From NCBI GenBank assembly GCA_003641645.1, contig QNAZ01000001.1, positions 1 through 47,809 on the forward strand: 47,809 nucleotides of DNA, read 5' to 3'. Below the pieces are notes generated by a model. That model saw only the letters and a program-made list of their open reading frames with translations, had not been told where the DNA came from and searched no databases. Position numbers and translations under genes: made by a program. The stretch is from Thermodesulfobacteriota bacterium (GTDB lineage Bacteria > Desulfobacterota > Thermodesulfobacteria > Thermodesulfobacteriales > Thermodesulfobacteriaceae). Each line of letters begins with the position of its first letter. The stretch's first letter is position 1. Positions 23,413 to 32,179 of the stretch are shown here, in pieces.

Positions 23413-26067
23413 ATGGCAGATTATGTAAATGTAAAAGAATGGTGTCCAGTATTAAATCCTTTTGATGAGTTTTGCTATAGGATAATAGAGAAATATGGAA
23501 ATGGAGATTTTGAAAATTTACCTTGTATGAAGTTATATTCAAAAGTAAAAACTCCATGTGTAAGAAGTGAAGGGAATAAAGATAAAAGTATAATGATTAC
23601 AGCCCAAAACCCAGGCATTCAGGAAGATGAAGCTGATAGACCTTTTATAGGTCCTTCAGGAAAGAAGTTAGAAGAAGTTTTGAAAGATTTAGGATATAAA
23701 AGAGAAGACTTTTATATAACAAATGCAGTTAAATGTTATGGAGAAACAGATGAGATAACTCAAAGTATGATAAAGATATGTTCTATTTCTATTTTAAGAA
23801 GAGAAATAAACTTAATTAAACCAAATATGATAATCTGTTTAGGAAGGATTGCATTTTTAGGAGTTCAGTATGCATTATTAGGAAAGATAAAAGAAGAATT
23901 TGAAAGAGGAAAAATCGTAGAAATTGAAAGTCCTATTTTAGGAGAAAAGAAAAAAGTAAAAGTATGTATGACATATCATCCTTCTTACATTTTGAGAAAT
24001 CCAAATTATGAGCCAGAATTCAAGAAAGACTTAAGCACTTTTCTGAAAGAAGGAGATATAACAATAGAGTATGAAATTTTAAATACCTATGAAAAAGTGA
24101 AAGATTTTGTTGACAGTATAGTAAATAGTAAAGAAGAAGTTTATGCAGTAGTAGATTTAGAAACTTTTAGTAAAGATGTTCATGATCCTAATAACAAGAT
24201 ATTCTGTATTGGAATAGCTCTATCAGAAAAGAAAGCATTTATTATTCCTTTGAGACATTATGAAGCATTAAAAAGACAGATTATTAATTTCTTTATAGAA
24301 GGAATTCAAGAAAAAGTAATAGAAGAATTAAGAAGATTATTTTCTTATGAGAAATTAAAGATAATAGGACACAATTTTAAGTTTGATGCATTGGTTCTGT
24401 TAAGAGATTTAGAAGTAGATGTGATGGATAAAGTTTATGCTGATACATTAGTTTATCATCATTTATTAAAGGAAACTCCACCACATGATTTGAAAACATT
24501 AATTACTCTTTATACCCCTTTTTCAAACTATTACAAAGAAATGAAAGAAGTTTTTGTATCAAAGAAAGAAAAGTGGTATCATTATGTTGATTTTAATGAT
24601 TTGTATAGATATTGTGCTTATGATTGCTGCTCCAATTATTATCTCTGGAAAGAGTTAGACAGAAGAATAAAGCAATTAGATTTATGGCAAAAAAATTTAT
24701 CCAATAAGGTCAATAAACTAATAGAAGAACACAAAAAGCTAAATAAACCTTACATAACTCCTTACTATACTTACTTTCAGATAGAGAAGCTTAAAGAATT
24801 AGAAATGGAACATTATAGAATTCTTTTTGAAATGGAAAAGAATGGATTACCTTTTTCAAGAAGCTATGTGGAAAACTTAAAAGAAGAAGTTCAATATAAA
24901 ATGAAGGAAAAACAGAATGAATTAAGTAAATTAGCTGGGAAGATGATAAATTGGAATTCTCCTCAGCAGATTTCCAAATTATTTAAAGAATTGGGAATAG
25001 ATTCTCCAAAGAAAACTCCTAAAGGAAATCCTTCTTATGATGAAGAAGCTCTAAAGATTTTAGCGGAAAATGGAGTAGAAATAGCCCAAAAATTGCTTGA
25101 ATATAGAAAATTGTTGAAGAATTATACTACTTATGTTTTATTTCTTGAAAATTATAATTATAGATTAAAACAAACAGAAACTGAAGATATTGTCAGACTA
25201 TCTTGCAATATTAATATTGCTGGAACTGAAACAGGGAGATTATCAACATCTAATCCTGCTTTTCATGGAATTCCAAGAGATAATTTATATAGAAATATGG
25301 TTCAAGCAGAAGAAGGCTGGTTAATAGTAAGTGCAGATTATTCTATGGCAGATTTAAGAATGCTTGCTGGTTATAGTAATTGCAAAGGTATGATAGAAGC
25401 ATTTAATAGTGGAATTGATTTTCATACTTTAACAGCATCATTAATATTTGATAAAGATCCTGAAGACATATCTGTAGAAGAGAGGACAACAGCCAAAACA
25501 ATTAATTTTTCTGTTGCTTATTTAATTACTCCTTTTAAACTGTCTCAAAAACTCAAAACTTCAATAAAAGAAGCTCAAAATTTTATAGATAGATGGTTTC
25601 AGGACAAGCCAGAGATAAAATACTTTTTCAATGTTTTAATTTCTCAATATGATAAAGTAGAAGAAGGAAAGGAAGCTAAATTTGTAAATGTTTTTGGGAG
25701 AATGAGAAGAGTTCAAAAAGTAAGAAAATTTTATGAAGATAAATTTACAGGAAAAAGAAAGCTAAATCCTGAATATTCTCATAGAGTTAAGGAAATAGTT
25801 AATTTTTATCCTCAATCAACAGTAGCAGATGCATTAATGATAGGTCTTATTAGACTAAAGAAAAAGTTAGTAGAAAAAGATTTAATTCCTTATTGTAGAT
25901 TTCTCCTAACAATACATGATGCTCTATTATTAGAAGTAAAGAAGGAAAAAGTAGATGAAATATGTGAAATAGTCAAATGGGCAATGGAATTTCCTATTCC
26001 TTTTGCTAACTGTCAAATAGTAATTCCAGTTGATTTCACTATTGACAAAATGTGGAAGAAGGAATAA
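23413..26067 (+). CDS. family A DNA polymerase with N-terminal uracil-DNA glycosylase-like domain
   Basis: The 884-residue protein has three parts. Residues about 1-215 form a family 4-type UDG domain with A-Q-N-P-G (64-68), R-P-F-I-G-P-S-G-K, N-A-V-K-C and H-P-S-Y-I-L-R-N-P. Residues about 240-420 form a 3'-5' exonuclease with D-L-E (248-250), G-H-N-F-K-F-D and Y-C-A-Y-D. The rest is a PolA palm/fingers domain. Its motifs are A at D-Y-S-M-A-D-L-R (642), B at R-T-T-A-K-T-I-N-F (691) and C at H-D-A (835). The 5'-3' exonuclease is absent. SPO1-like polymerases also carry a UDG-like N-terminus. In the first UDG motif the usual Glu is Gln, so glycosylase activity is doubtful. An AAGGAG site precedes the ATG. 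Confidence 0.92.
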   Translation: MADYVNVKEWCPVLNPFDEFCYRIIEKYGNGDFENLPCMKLYSKVKTPCVRSEGNKDKSIMITAQNPGIQEDEADRPFIGPSGKKLEEVLKDLGYKREDFYITNAVKCYGETDEITQSMIKICSISILRREINLIKPNMIICLGRIAFLGVQYALLGKIKEEFERGKIVEIESPILGEKKKVKVCMTYHPSYILRNPNYEPEFKKDLSTFLKEGDITIEYEILNTYEKVKDFVDSIVNSKEEVYAVVDLETFSKDVHDPNNKIFCIGIALSEKKAFIIPLRHYEALKRQIINFFIEGIQEKVIEELRRLFSYEKLKIIGHNFKFDALVLLRDLEVDVMDKVYADTLVYHHLLKETPPHDLKTLITLYTPFSNYYKEMKEVFVSKKEKWYHYVDFNDLYRYCAYDCCSNYYLWKELDRRIKQLDLWQKNLSNKVNKLIEEHKKLNKPYITPYYTYFQIEKLKELEMEHYRILFEMEKNGLPFSRSYVENLKEEVQYKMKEKQNELSKLAGKMINWNSPQQISKLFKELGIDSPKKTPKGNPSYDEEALKILAENGVEIAQKLLEYRKLLKNYTTYVLFLENYNYRLKQTETEDIVRLSCNINIAGTETGRLSTSNPAFHGIPRDNLYRNMVQAEEGWLIVSADYSMADLRMLAGYSNCKGMIEAFNSGIDFHTLTASLIFDKDPEDISVEERTTAKTINFSVAYLITPFKLSQKLKTSIKEAQNFIDRWFQDKPEIKYFFNVLISQYDKVEEGKEAKFVNVFGRMRRVQKVRKFYEDKFTGKRKLNPEYSHRVKEIVNFYPQSTVADALMIGLIRLKKKLVEKDLIPYCRFLLTIHDALLLEVKKEKVDEICEIVKWAMEFPIPFANCQIVIPVDFTIDKMWKKE

Positions 26068-26113
26068 GATTGAAACTATATAATAAAGAGAAATTTTGTT
26101 TATTGAAAGTTAA

Positions 26114-26124
26114 GATAAGAATTT
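26114..26124 (+). promoter_or_regulatory. GATAAGAATTT element in the nrdG leader
   Basis: This is an exact plus-strand copy of the recurring 11-mer, preceded by TAA as in the copy before the homing endonuclease. It lies after the polymerase stop and 50 bases before a terminator. If it starts transcription, the RNA meets the terminator before nrdG, which would make an attenuator-like leader. Confidence 0.45.
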
Positions 26125-26173
26125 TTAGCCCAAATGCAATCAAATGTTTTCTTTTTATTAAATAAGACAACTC

Positions 26174-26223
26174 AAGTCTCCAGAGCATTATTTTCAACAA
26201 TCCTTGCTCTGGAGACTTTTTTT
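26174..26223 (+). terminator. rho-independent terminator after the DNA polymerase gene
   Basis: GTCTCCAGAGCA and TGCTCTGGAGAC form a perfect 12-bp GC-rich stem with a 17-base loop. A run of seven T follows, and flanking AA/TT extend the stem. It is the most GC-rich structure in the neighbourhood. Confidence 0.92.
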
Positions 26224-26258
26224 AGTTATTTGAAAATCTATTAGATAGGAGTTTTGTA

Positions 26259-26771
26259 ATGAAAAAAGATGAAGCAAGAATAGTTCCTGAAGTTCATTTT
26301 TCTTTTAATGATCATCCATTTAGAAAACCTTCATTTGTATTGTATTTTTGTGGTTGTCCTCATAAATGTAAAGGATGTCATTCTCAAGAATTACAAAATC
26401 CTTATTCAGATTTATGTGAGACTATAACTGTTTCTAAATTGAAGGGAGTTTTGAAATATTATTTTGACAGTTATAATGGAAAGATAAATAGTGTAGTTCT
26501 TTTAGGCGGAGACCCAGTTGTTTATACAGATTTTCTCATTAAGCTTTTTTCAGAATTAAGAAAAGAAGTTAAGAATATTGAAGTAGTTCTTTATACTGGA
26601 TACTTATTTGAAGAATTGAAAGAAGAACTAAAAAACTTGGTTGATATAATAGTTGATGGAAAATATAGAGAAGATTTAAAGACAGGAAAGTTCCCTGCAT
26701 CATCAAATCAAAGAGTTTTTATTAAAGAAAATTCAGAATGGAAAGATAAAACATATCTATTTTTAGGATAA
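26259..26771 (+). CDS. nrdG: anaerobic ribonucleoside-triphosphate reductase activating protein
   Basis: The 170-residue radical SAM protein has Cys33-x3-Cys37-x2-Cys40 (C-P-H-K-C-K-G-C), which binds a 4Fe-4S cluster, and L-L-G-G-D-P as the SAM-binding GGE-like motif. It installs the glycyl radical on NrdD under anoxic conditions. The gene lies directly upstream of nrdD. An AGGAG site precedes the ATG, and the upstream terminator separates it from the polymerase. Confidence 0.9.
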   Translation: MKKDEARIVPEVHFSFNDHPFRKPSFVLYFCGCPHKCKGCHSQELQNPYSDLCETITVSKLKGVLKYYFDSYNGKINSVVLLGGDPVVYTDFLIKLFSELRKEVKNIEVVLYTGYLFEELKEELKNLVDIIVDGKYREDLKTGKFPASSNQRVFIKENSEWKDKTYLFLG

Positions 26772-26802
26772 AGCTTTGAAATTTTGTAGGAAGGAGGTCA
26801 GT

Positions 26803-29763
26803 ATGTATGGAATTGAATTGTTTTTCTCAAATACTTTATTTGGTAAGAGAGTTTATTCTTATTTTTTAAAAGAGCATCCAAAGATATTAGAATATTGGAA
26901 AATACATCCTAAGAATTTTGATTTTAATAAGTTTCAGAAGAAATATTTTACAGTTGATTATATTCAAGATATTTCTGCAAATCCTTCAAGTAATGTAACA
27001 AATAAAAGCATTGCAAGATTTAAAGTTGAAATGATAACTCCATTTATAAAGTATCTAACATTTTCAACTTTATTTGAGAAAATGGTAGAAATGTATGGGA
27101 TAAATGAAGCTACAGAATATTCAAAAATGTTATTAGATGGAACTTTTTATTTACATGATACAGCAGCTTATATAATGTCCTATTGTCTTGGAGTTGACTT
27201 CAGTAAACTATTATTAGAAGGAATGCCTTATGGTCAATTACATTCATTACCACCTAAAAAACCAAGAACTTTTATTAATCAAGTAAAGGAAGCAATAATT
27301 GAGTTATCAAGTGAATTTGCTGGTGCTATAGCATTTCCAAGCTTGATTGTTTTATACACTTACATTTATCTTAAATACTATGGAAAAGATTATAAGATAA
27401 ATGAGAAAGAAGTAGAAGATGATTTTCAAAATTTGGTTCATACAATTAATAAAGAATTAAGAAATGGGCAAGAAAGCCCCTTTTCCAATTTATCTTTCTT
27501 TGACAGATACATCTTAGATGAATTGTTGACTTATGTTTATTCCTATTTTACAAATGAAATAGGAGATAAGGAATTATTTCTTAAGAGAATTTTAGAAATT
27601 CAAGAAATTGTAATGGAATTTTTATGTAAAGGAGATCCAATTACAAAAGCTCCTTATAGATTTCCTGTAATTACTGTAAATTTTATCAAAGATAAGAAAA
27701 TGGGAAAAATATTGGATAGAGAATTTTTAGATTTAGTAGCTAAAAATAACACAAAAGGACAAATGAATATTTATGTTTCTGATGATGCAAGAAAATATTC
27801 CTTATGTTGTCGTTTTCAGCCAGACATTACCACATTTAAATTTGATAGTTTTGGTAATGGTGGAATCAATGTTGGTTGCTATGATGAGAAAACAGAAGTA
27901 TTAACTGATAGAGGTTGGAAGTATTTTAAGGATTTGAAAGAAGAAGATTTAGTTTTGACTTTAAATATGGAGACAGGGAAAGCAGAATTTCAAAAACCTA
28001 CTCACTATTTTGAGTATGAATATGAAGGAATTATGCACCATTATAAGTCAAGAGATATTGATTTGCTTGTTACTCCTAACCATAATATGTTAGTCAAGTC
28101 AAGGAAAACAGGAGAATTGAAACTAATAAAATCAGAAGATTTGAATGGTCAAGGATATAATTTACCTGTTTCTGGATTTCATATTAGTAAAGATAAATTA
28201 GGAACCATTACTATTGGGAATAAAAAATATGATAGCAAAGTTTTTTGTAGATTTTTGGGTTTCTTTTTAGCAGATGGTTCATGCTATCTTAATGAAGAAA
28301 TTGCAAAAAAATATGGTTGGGAAATATCTTTTTCAGTAAAAAAGAGTAGAAAAATTAAGTTTTTGAAAAGGGTTTTAGAAAAAATGCAAGCTAAATATAA
28401 TAAATATCAAGATAGATTTGCTATTTACGAAGGTAAAGAATTTTATGAATTTTTAAGAAAATTTTATGATAGTGAAAACAAAAAGTGTATAGATAAAGAT
28501 TTTATGTTAAAGCTTGGATATGAAGATTTGCTATGTTTATTTGAAGGTTTAATAGAAGGAGATGGTTATAATAATAAAAAAGCTAATCAGGTTATTTTTT
28601 ATACTTCTTCTGATAAATTAAAAGATGATTTTTGTTACCTTTGTGCTTTAATAGGTTATCAAACAACTGTAAGAAAGAAAGGTAATCCCAGAATTAGAGA
28701 AACTTATTTTAAAAAAGAAAATAGGGTAATTATTGGAAAATGTTATGAAATAGTTGTTAGAAGAAATAAAGAAATCCATAAAATAGTGAAATATAAACAG
28801 ACAAGATATTATAAAGGAAAAGTTTATTGTGTTGAAGTTCCAAATCATATTCTAATGATTAGAAGAAATGGACATACTTTATGGTGTGGTAATAGTATCC
28901 GAGTTCTTACTATAAATCTTAATAGAATAGCTTTAGAAGTGTTAGAGCAAATTGAGGATAATTTTGATATTGATTACAAGACTATTTACTTACAAAAGCT
29001 TAAAGAGAGAATGAATGTTGCAAAGAAAATTTTAGATAGTTTTAGAGAATGTATAAGAAACTTCATCAAGCAAAGTTGTTATAGATTTTTCAATCTTGGT
29101 TGGTTTGATTTGGATAAGCATTTCTATTCTACAATTGGTTTTATTGGATTATATGAAGCATTGAGAACTTTAGATAAAGATTTAAGAAGTAGCTTTGCAA
29201 TAGATATTTTAGAAACAATGGATGATATGATTACAGAGTTCAATAAAAATAGAAAAATAAAATACAACTTAGAGCAAGTTCCTGGAGAAAGTGCAGCAGG
29301 ATTACTTCCAAGTCTTGACAGATATTTTTATGGAGAAGAAAAAGTTCCTTATGTTTTATATTCCAATCAATTTGTTCCTTTATATGAAAGACATTCAATA
29401 CTTGATAAAATAGAAATAGAAGGAAGATATTTTAAGTATCTATCTGGAGGTGGGATAAGTCATATAAATATATTACATGAAATGAAGCCAGAAGAAGTTA
29501 AGTTTTTGATTGAATTATGTGTAGAAAAAGGAATAGAGCATTTTGCATTAAATCCAGTTTATTCTATTTGTGAAAATGGACATTATTTATTGGGAAAATA
29601 TGATGAATGTTATATTTGTGGAGCAAAAATAAAAGATCATTTGACAAGAGTAGTAGGTTTCTTCACTCCAGTTAGTGCTTGGAATGACAAGCGAAGAAAT
29701 TGGGAATTTTCAAGAAGAGTTTGGAATACTCTAAAAGGAGATATAAAGAGAGAAAAGAAATAA
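26803..29763 (+). CDS. nrdD: anaerobic ribonucleoside-triphosphate reductase with intein
   Basis: The 986-residue precursor contains a 339-residue intein, leaving a mature enzyme of about 647 residues. L-C-C-R-F carries the thiyl-radical Cys region and G-G-I-N-V-G/S-I-R the conserved loop split by the intein. A C-terminal zinc site has C-Y-I-C, and R-V-V-G-F-F near residue 952 contains the glycyl radical. No N-terminal ATP cone is seen. The ATG at 26803 is chosen because AGGAGG lies just before it; a TTG start at 26776 would add nine residues and swallow that site. It reduces NTPs to dNTPs without oxygen. Confidence 0.92.
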   Translation: MYGIELFFSNTLFGKRVYSYFLKEHPKILEYWKIHPKNFDFNKFQKKYFTVDYIQDISANPSSNVTNKSIARFKVEMITPFIKYLTFSTLFEKMVEMYGINEATEYSKMLLDGTFYLHDTAAYIMSYCLGVDFSKLLLEGMPYGQLHSLPPKKPRTFINQVKEAIIELSSEFAGAIAFPSLIVLYTYIYLKYYGKDYKINEKEVEDDFQNLVHTINKELRNGQESPFSNLSFFDRYILDELLTYVYSYFTNEIGDKELFLKRILEIQEIVMEFLCKGDPITKAPYRFPVITVNFIKDKKMGKILDREFLDLVAKNNTKGQMNIYVSDDARKYSLCCRFQPDITTFKFDSFGNGGINVGCYDEKTEVLTDRGWKYFKDLKEEDLVLTLNMETGKAEFQKPTHYFEYEYEGIMHHYKSRDIDLLVTPNHNMLVKSRKTGELKLIKSEDLNGQGYNLPVSGFHISKDKLGTITIGNKKYDSKVFCRFLGFFLADGSCYLNEEIAKKYGWEISFSVKKSRKIKFLKRVLEKMQAKYNKYQDRFAIYEGKEFYEFLRKFYDSENKKCIDKDFMLKLGYEDLLCLFEGLIEGDGYNNKKANQVIFYTSSDKLKDDFCYLCALIGYQTTVRKKGNPRIRETYFKKENRVIIGKCYEIVVRRNKEIHKIVKYKQTRYYKGKVYCVEVPNHILMIRRNGHTLWCGNSIRVLTINLNRIALEVLEQIEDNFDIDYKTIYLQKLKERMNVAKKILDSFRECIRNFIKQSCYRFFNLGWFDLDKHFYSTIGFIGLYEALRTLDKDLRSSFAIDILETMDDMITEFNKNRKIKYNLEQVPGESAAGLLPSLDRYFYGEEKVPYVLYSNQFVPLYERHSILDKIEIEGRYFKYLSGGGISHINILHEMKPEEVKFLIELCVEKGIEHFALNPVYSICENGHYLLGKYDECYICGAKIKDHLTRVVGFFTPVSAWNDKRRNWEFSRRVWNTLKGDIKREKK
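27877..28893 (+). mobile_element. intein in nrdD (LAGLIDADG type)
   Basis: The 339-residue element starts at Cys359 of the precursor (C-Y-D-E-K-T-E-V-L-T). Block B shows T-P-N-H, and the endonuclease helices read F-L-G-F-F-L-A-D-G and L-F-E-G-L-I-E-G-D-G. It ends L-W-C-G-N before Ser +1. As in the two phosphoesterase inteins, the penultimate residue is Gly. Exteins join to G-G-I-N-V-G-S-I-R-V-L-T, a conserved reductase loop. Confidence 0.92.
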
Positions 29764-29984
29764 ATGGAAAAGCTGGAAATATGATGCAAAATATAGCTCA
29801 GTAAGAAAAAGAATAAAAAGGAAGACAAATAAAAAGGAAAGATTTTTAGCAAAAGAACAAATTAGAAAAGAATTAAATGAAATAGATTACTAAATAGATA
29901 ATTTTACTAAACAACTTACTTTACTCTATACTGAAACTTTAGAAATTTTGCAAGATTAATTTTTATAGATTGGTTTGGAAACTT

Positions 29985-30353
29985 TCAAAATCTATCTAAA
30001 ATCCAAAAAGATTTAGGAATTTTCTCATTAGAAATCTCACAATGGATAAATTTCTCTGAGACTCCTATATGTTCAAATCCTACTTCTAACAAAGCTGATA
30101 TTATTAAGAATCTTGAAAAGTTGTCAATACAAGCAATTTTGCAAGCTCTTCCTTCTAAATGCCCTTTTAATTTTAAATCAATAAAACTATTTAACCTTTT
30201 AGCATAACTTTCGCAAATGTATCCTAATTTTATAACAAGTGGAAACTTAAGCAATTCTTGAGCTTTGTCCAATTTGTTTATTAATTCAGGATGAGTATTA
30301 TTCCTTCCACAACAAGGACAGGCAAAATCTTCATACTTGAAATGTTTCCACAC
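29985..30353 (-). CDS. peptidase M15-like protein with altered zinc site
   Basis: The 122-residue protein matches the D-Ala-D-Ala carboxypeptidase/endolysin M15 fold. It has an N-terminal C-P-C-C-G, then L-V-I-K-L-G-Y, then G-H-L-E-G-R-A, then F-I-H near the end. The His of the first zinc motif (65) and the later His104 are present. However, the Asp normally seven residues after the first His is Lys72, so zinc binding is probably lost. GTG is the start, without a clear ribosome site. It lies in the lysis region and may be a structural or binding protein rather than an active endolysin. Confidence 0.65.
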   Translation of the reverse strand: MWKHFKYEDFACPCCGRNNTHPELINKLDKAQELLKFPLVIKLGYICESYAKRLNSFIDLKLKGHLEGRACKIACIDNFSRFLIISALLEVGFEHIGVSEKFIHCEISNEKIPKSFWILDRF

Positions 30354-30356
30354 TAT

Positions 30357-30503
30357 TTAATCTAATTTTTGTTGAAGTTTTTCAATTTTATCGTTAATAA
30401 TTAACCAAGCTTTATAAACTTCCCTTTTAAGAATTTTAGCTTTACATTGACCTAAATAGTATCCTATAATTAGACAAACTAAGCCTATAAGAAAGTAAGA
30501 CAT
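30357..30503 (-). CDS. small membrane-anchored protein, 48 residues
   Basis: The frame from ATG 30503 encodes one N-terminal membrane segment (about 3-17) and a charged helix with K-L-Q-Q-K-L-D at the end. It fills the gap between lysis-region genes, with AAGGA just before the start. Function is unknown; a lysis accessory role is possible. Confidence 0.45.
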   Translation of the reverse strand: MSYFLIGLVCLIIGYYLGQCKAKILKREVYKAWLIINDKIEKLQQKLD

Positions 30504-30541
30504 TCCTTATTAGTATAAGAAATTAATAAAAATAAAAACTC

Positions 30542-30718
30542 TCATTTCTTTATCTTTTCAATTCTTTCTTTAGCTTCTTTCTTTAATTCTTCAATTACTT
30601 TTTTTATCTCTTGATGTTGCTCTTCAACATATTTACTCATTTCTCTATTTTTGAAGAAGATAACACAACCTATTACAATTAATAAAACAATTACAACAAT
30701 TGCAGCATAACTTACCAT
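30542..30718 (-). CDS. small membrane-anchored coiled-coil protein, 58 residues
   Basis: The frame starts at ATG 30718 after a GGGGGT ribosome site. It encodes a membrane segment (about 4-22) and a charged coiled-coil tail. The architecture resembles other small lysis-cassette proteins, but no family was recognised. Confidence 0.5.
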   Translation of the reverse strand: MVSYAAIVVIVLLIVIGCVIFFKNREMSKYVEEQHQEIKKVIEELKKEAKERIEKIKK

Positions 30719-30744
30719 GATTTTTACCCCCTTGTTGTATTACA

Positions 30745-31152
30745 TTACAAAGTTATTGCTACTCCTATCAAAATTCCCAAAGTTAGAAATAAGCTATTTT
30801 CTTTTATTTTATCATAAAAACTTTTTTTGTAAAGATGTTTGTAAGCTTCATTTTGGTAGTTAATGATTTCTTGCAAATTTTCAATAGTTTCTTTTGAAAT
30901 TTGTAATTGCTTTTTCTGAAGTTCTATAATAGTTTTCAAATATTCAATCTGTTTCTTTAACTCCTGATTTTCTTTAATGAGTATTTCAATTTGTTTGTTT
31001 GTAATTCTGCATTGTTCTAATTCTACTATCATTCTTTTAGCTGTTTCTTCAGAAAAACAGATTATAGGTTCATCTTGCTTTTGAGAAAAAGCTAAAGAAG
31101 GTAATGATAAAATAAAAATACTAATTAATAGGCTTATAACCCAGTTTTTCAA
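30745..31152 (-). CDS. exported coiled-coil protein with C-terminal membrane segment
   Basis: The 135-residue protein has a signal peptide (hydrophobic core, then L-A-F-S as likely cleavage site near residue 23). A long coiled coil (about 40-115) and a C-terminal membrane segment (about 118-135) follow. It would therefore span the periplasm of a diderm host, as spanin-type lysis proteins do, though the order differs from classical Rz. The start is TTG with a GAGG ribosome site. It overlaps the upstream gene by 32 bases. Confidence 0.5.
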   Translation of the reverse strand: MKNWVISLLISIFILSLPSLAFSQKQDEPIICFSEETAKRMIVELEQCRITNKQIEILIKENQELKKQIEYLKTIIELQKKQLQISKETIENLQEIINYQNEAYKHLYKKSFYDKIKENSLFLTLGILIGVAITL

Positions 31153-31492
31153 ATCTTTCCCTCAATTCTTTAGAAGTTTTAGGTAATTCTATTTTTTCTT
31201 TAGTTAATTGTAATCTTTTGTAAACTCTTTCGTAATATAGTACTTTCTCTTGAACATTCTGATAAAGCTTCTTATATCTTTCCATTTCTTTCTTATAGTT
31301 TTCTAAGTTTTCTTCATACCATTTAATTTCCTTTTCAACCTTTCTATTAACTTCCTTTTCTATATTTCTAATTTTTAATCTCATCTTAATGGAATCAATA
31401 AGGCTAACAACTAAGATAAAAAAGAAAATCAGAAACAAAAAATACCAAAAAAGATTTGAATATTCTGTTAGATTCTTAATCTTTATATTCAT
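31121..31492 (-). CDS. Rz-like (i-spanin type) coiled-coil membrane protein, tentative
   Basis: The 123-residue protein has one N-terminal membrane segment (about 13-33) followed by a long coiled coil rich in Glu, Lys and Tyr. This is the architecture of inner-membrane spanins, which help disrupt the outer membrane. It overlaps the next gene, which encodes an exported coiled-coil protein, and lies just after the transglycosylase gene. Overlapping spanin pairs are known in phages, but the call is by architecture only. Confidence 0.42.
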   Translation of the reverse strand: MNIKIKNLTEYSNLFWYFLFLIFFFILVVSLIDSIKMRLKIRNIEKEVNRKVEKEIKWYEENLENYKKEMERYKKLYQNVQEKVLYYERVYKRLQLTKEKIELPKTSKELRERFEKLGYKPIN

Positions 31493-31498
31493 TTTTAT

Positions 31499-32176
31499 TT
31501 ACCAAAAAGGAAATGCTAATTCTCTTTCAACTCTTTGCTCAGAACATAAAAGATTATTCCATTTTTGTCCATATTCATAAACTTTCTGACTATAGCTATA
31601 ATTTATTTCACAAGCACTTTTCCATTGAATGCATTTCCCATACTTTTTCCAAACACAAACTTTTTTCCTTCTACAACAATTGTAACAATCTTCCCATTTA
31701 TCACTCTTTGCTCTTTTACATTCTATAATTACCCAATTTCCACCATTATATCTTTGATAAGTAATCCAAAGCTTTTTTAACCATTCTGGATTACTTCTCC
31801 AAAGCATTCCAATATAGTAAATTGCAGCTTCGATATGCTGTTTGCTATAAGGTTTATCATAATCAGGAAATAAAGGTCTTAAGTATTTATCTAAAAATTT
31901 AGGGGTTAATTGAAAATAGCCTACTGAACCATGTCCATCTACAGATATTCTCCATCTACAATTTGTCTCAACTTTTGCTACTGCTATGTTATACCAGAAA
32001 GGAAATTTTTTGCTAATATATCTTTCTGAAGCTTTCCTTACTGGTTCAATAAGAAAACTACATCTATCTTTTTTTGCTTTTGCTGAGGCTATGGTGAGAA
32101 TACCGAATATAAGTAAAGCAAGTCCAATTAGAATTAATAGAATATCAATAAAGGTTTTGAGTAATTTGTTTTTCAC
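31499..32176 (-). CDS. membrane-anchored lytic transglycosylase (SLT-like endolysin)
   Basis: The 225-residue protein has an N-terminal hydrophobic segment (about 11-31), possibly a signal-anchor-release type. The transglycosylase core has the catalytic Glu70 in A-K-V-E-T-N, then G-S-V-G-Y-F-Q-L-T-P (83-92), and Q-R-Y-N-G-G further on. The C-terminal 70 residues contain about nine Cys, suggesting disulfides in an exported protein. It would cleave peptidoglycan during lysis. The neighbouring holin-like and coiled-coil genes support a lysis cassette. Confidence 0.75.
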   Translation of the reverse strand: MKNKLLKTFIDILLILIGLALLIFGILTIASAKAKKDRCSFLIEPVRKASERYISKKFPFWYNIAVAKVETNCRWRISVDGHGSVGYFQLTPKFLDKYLRPLFPDYDKPYSKQHIEAAIYYIGMLWRSNPEWLKKLWITYQRYNGGNWVIIECKRAKSDKWEDCYNCCRRKKVCVWKKYGKCIQWKSACEINYSYSQKVYEYGQKWNNLLCSEQRVERELAFPFW

Positions 32177-32179
32177 TTT

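Noticed and set aside
26776..26802. TTG start giving nrdD nine more residues
   Set aside because: The AGGAGG ribosome site lies inside this extension and is well placed for the ATG at 26803.
29965..29995. Inverted repeat ATAGATT/AATCTAT as a terminator between nrdD and the M15-like gene
   Set aside because: The stem is only seven bases with a long loop and no proper T-tract on either strand.
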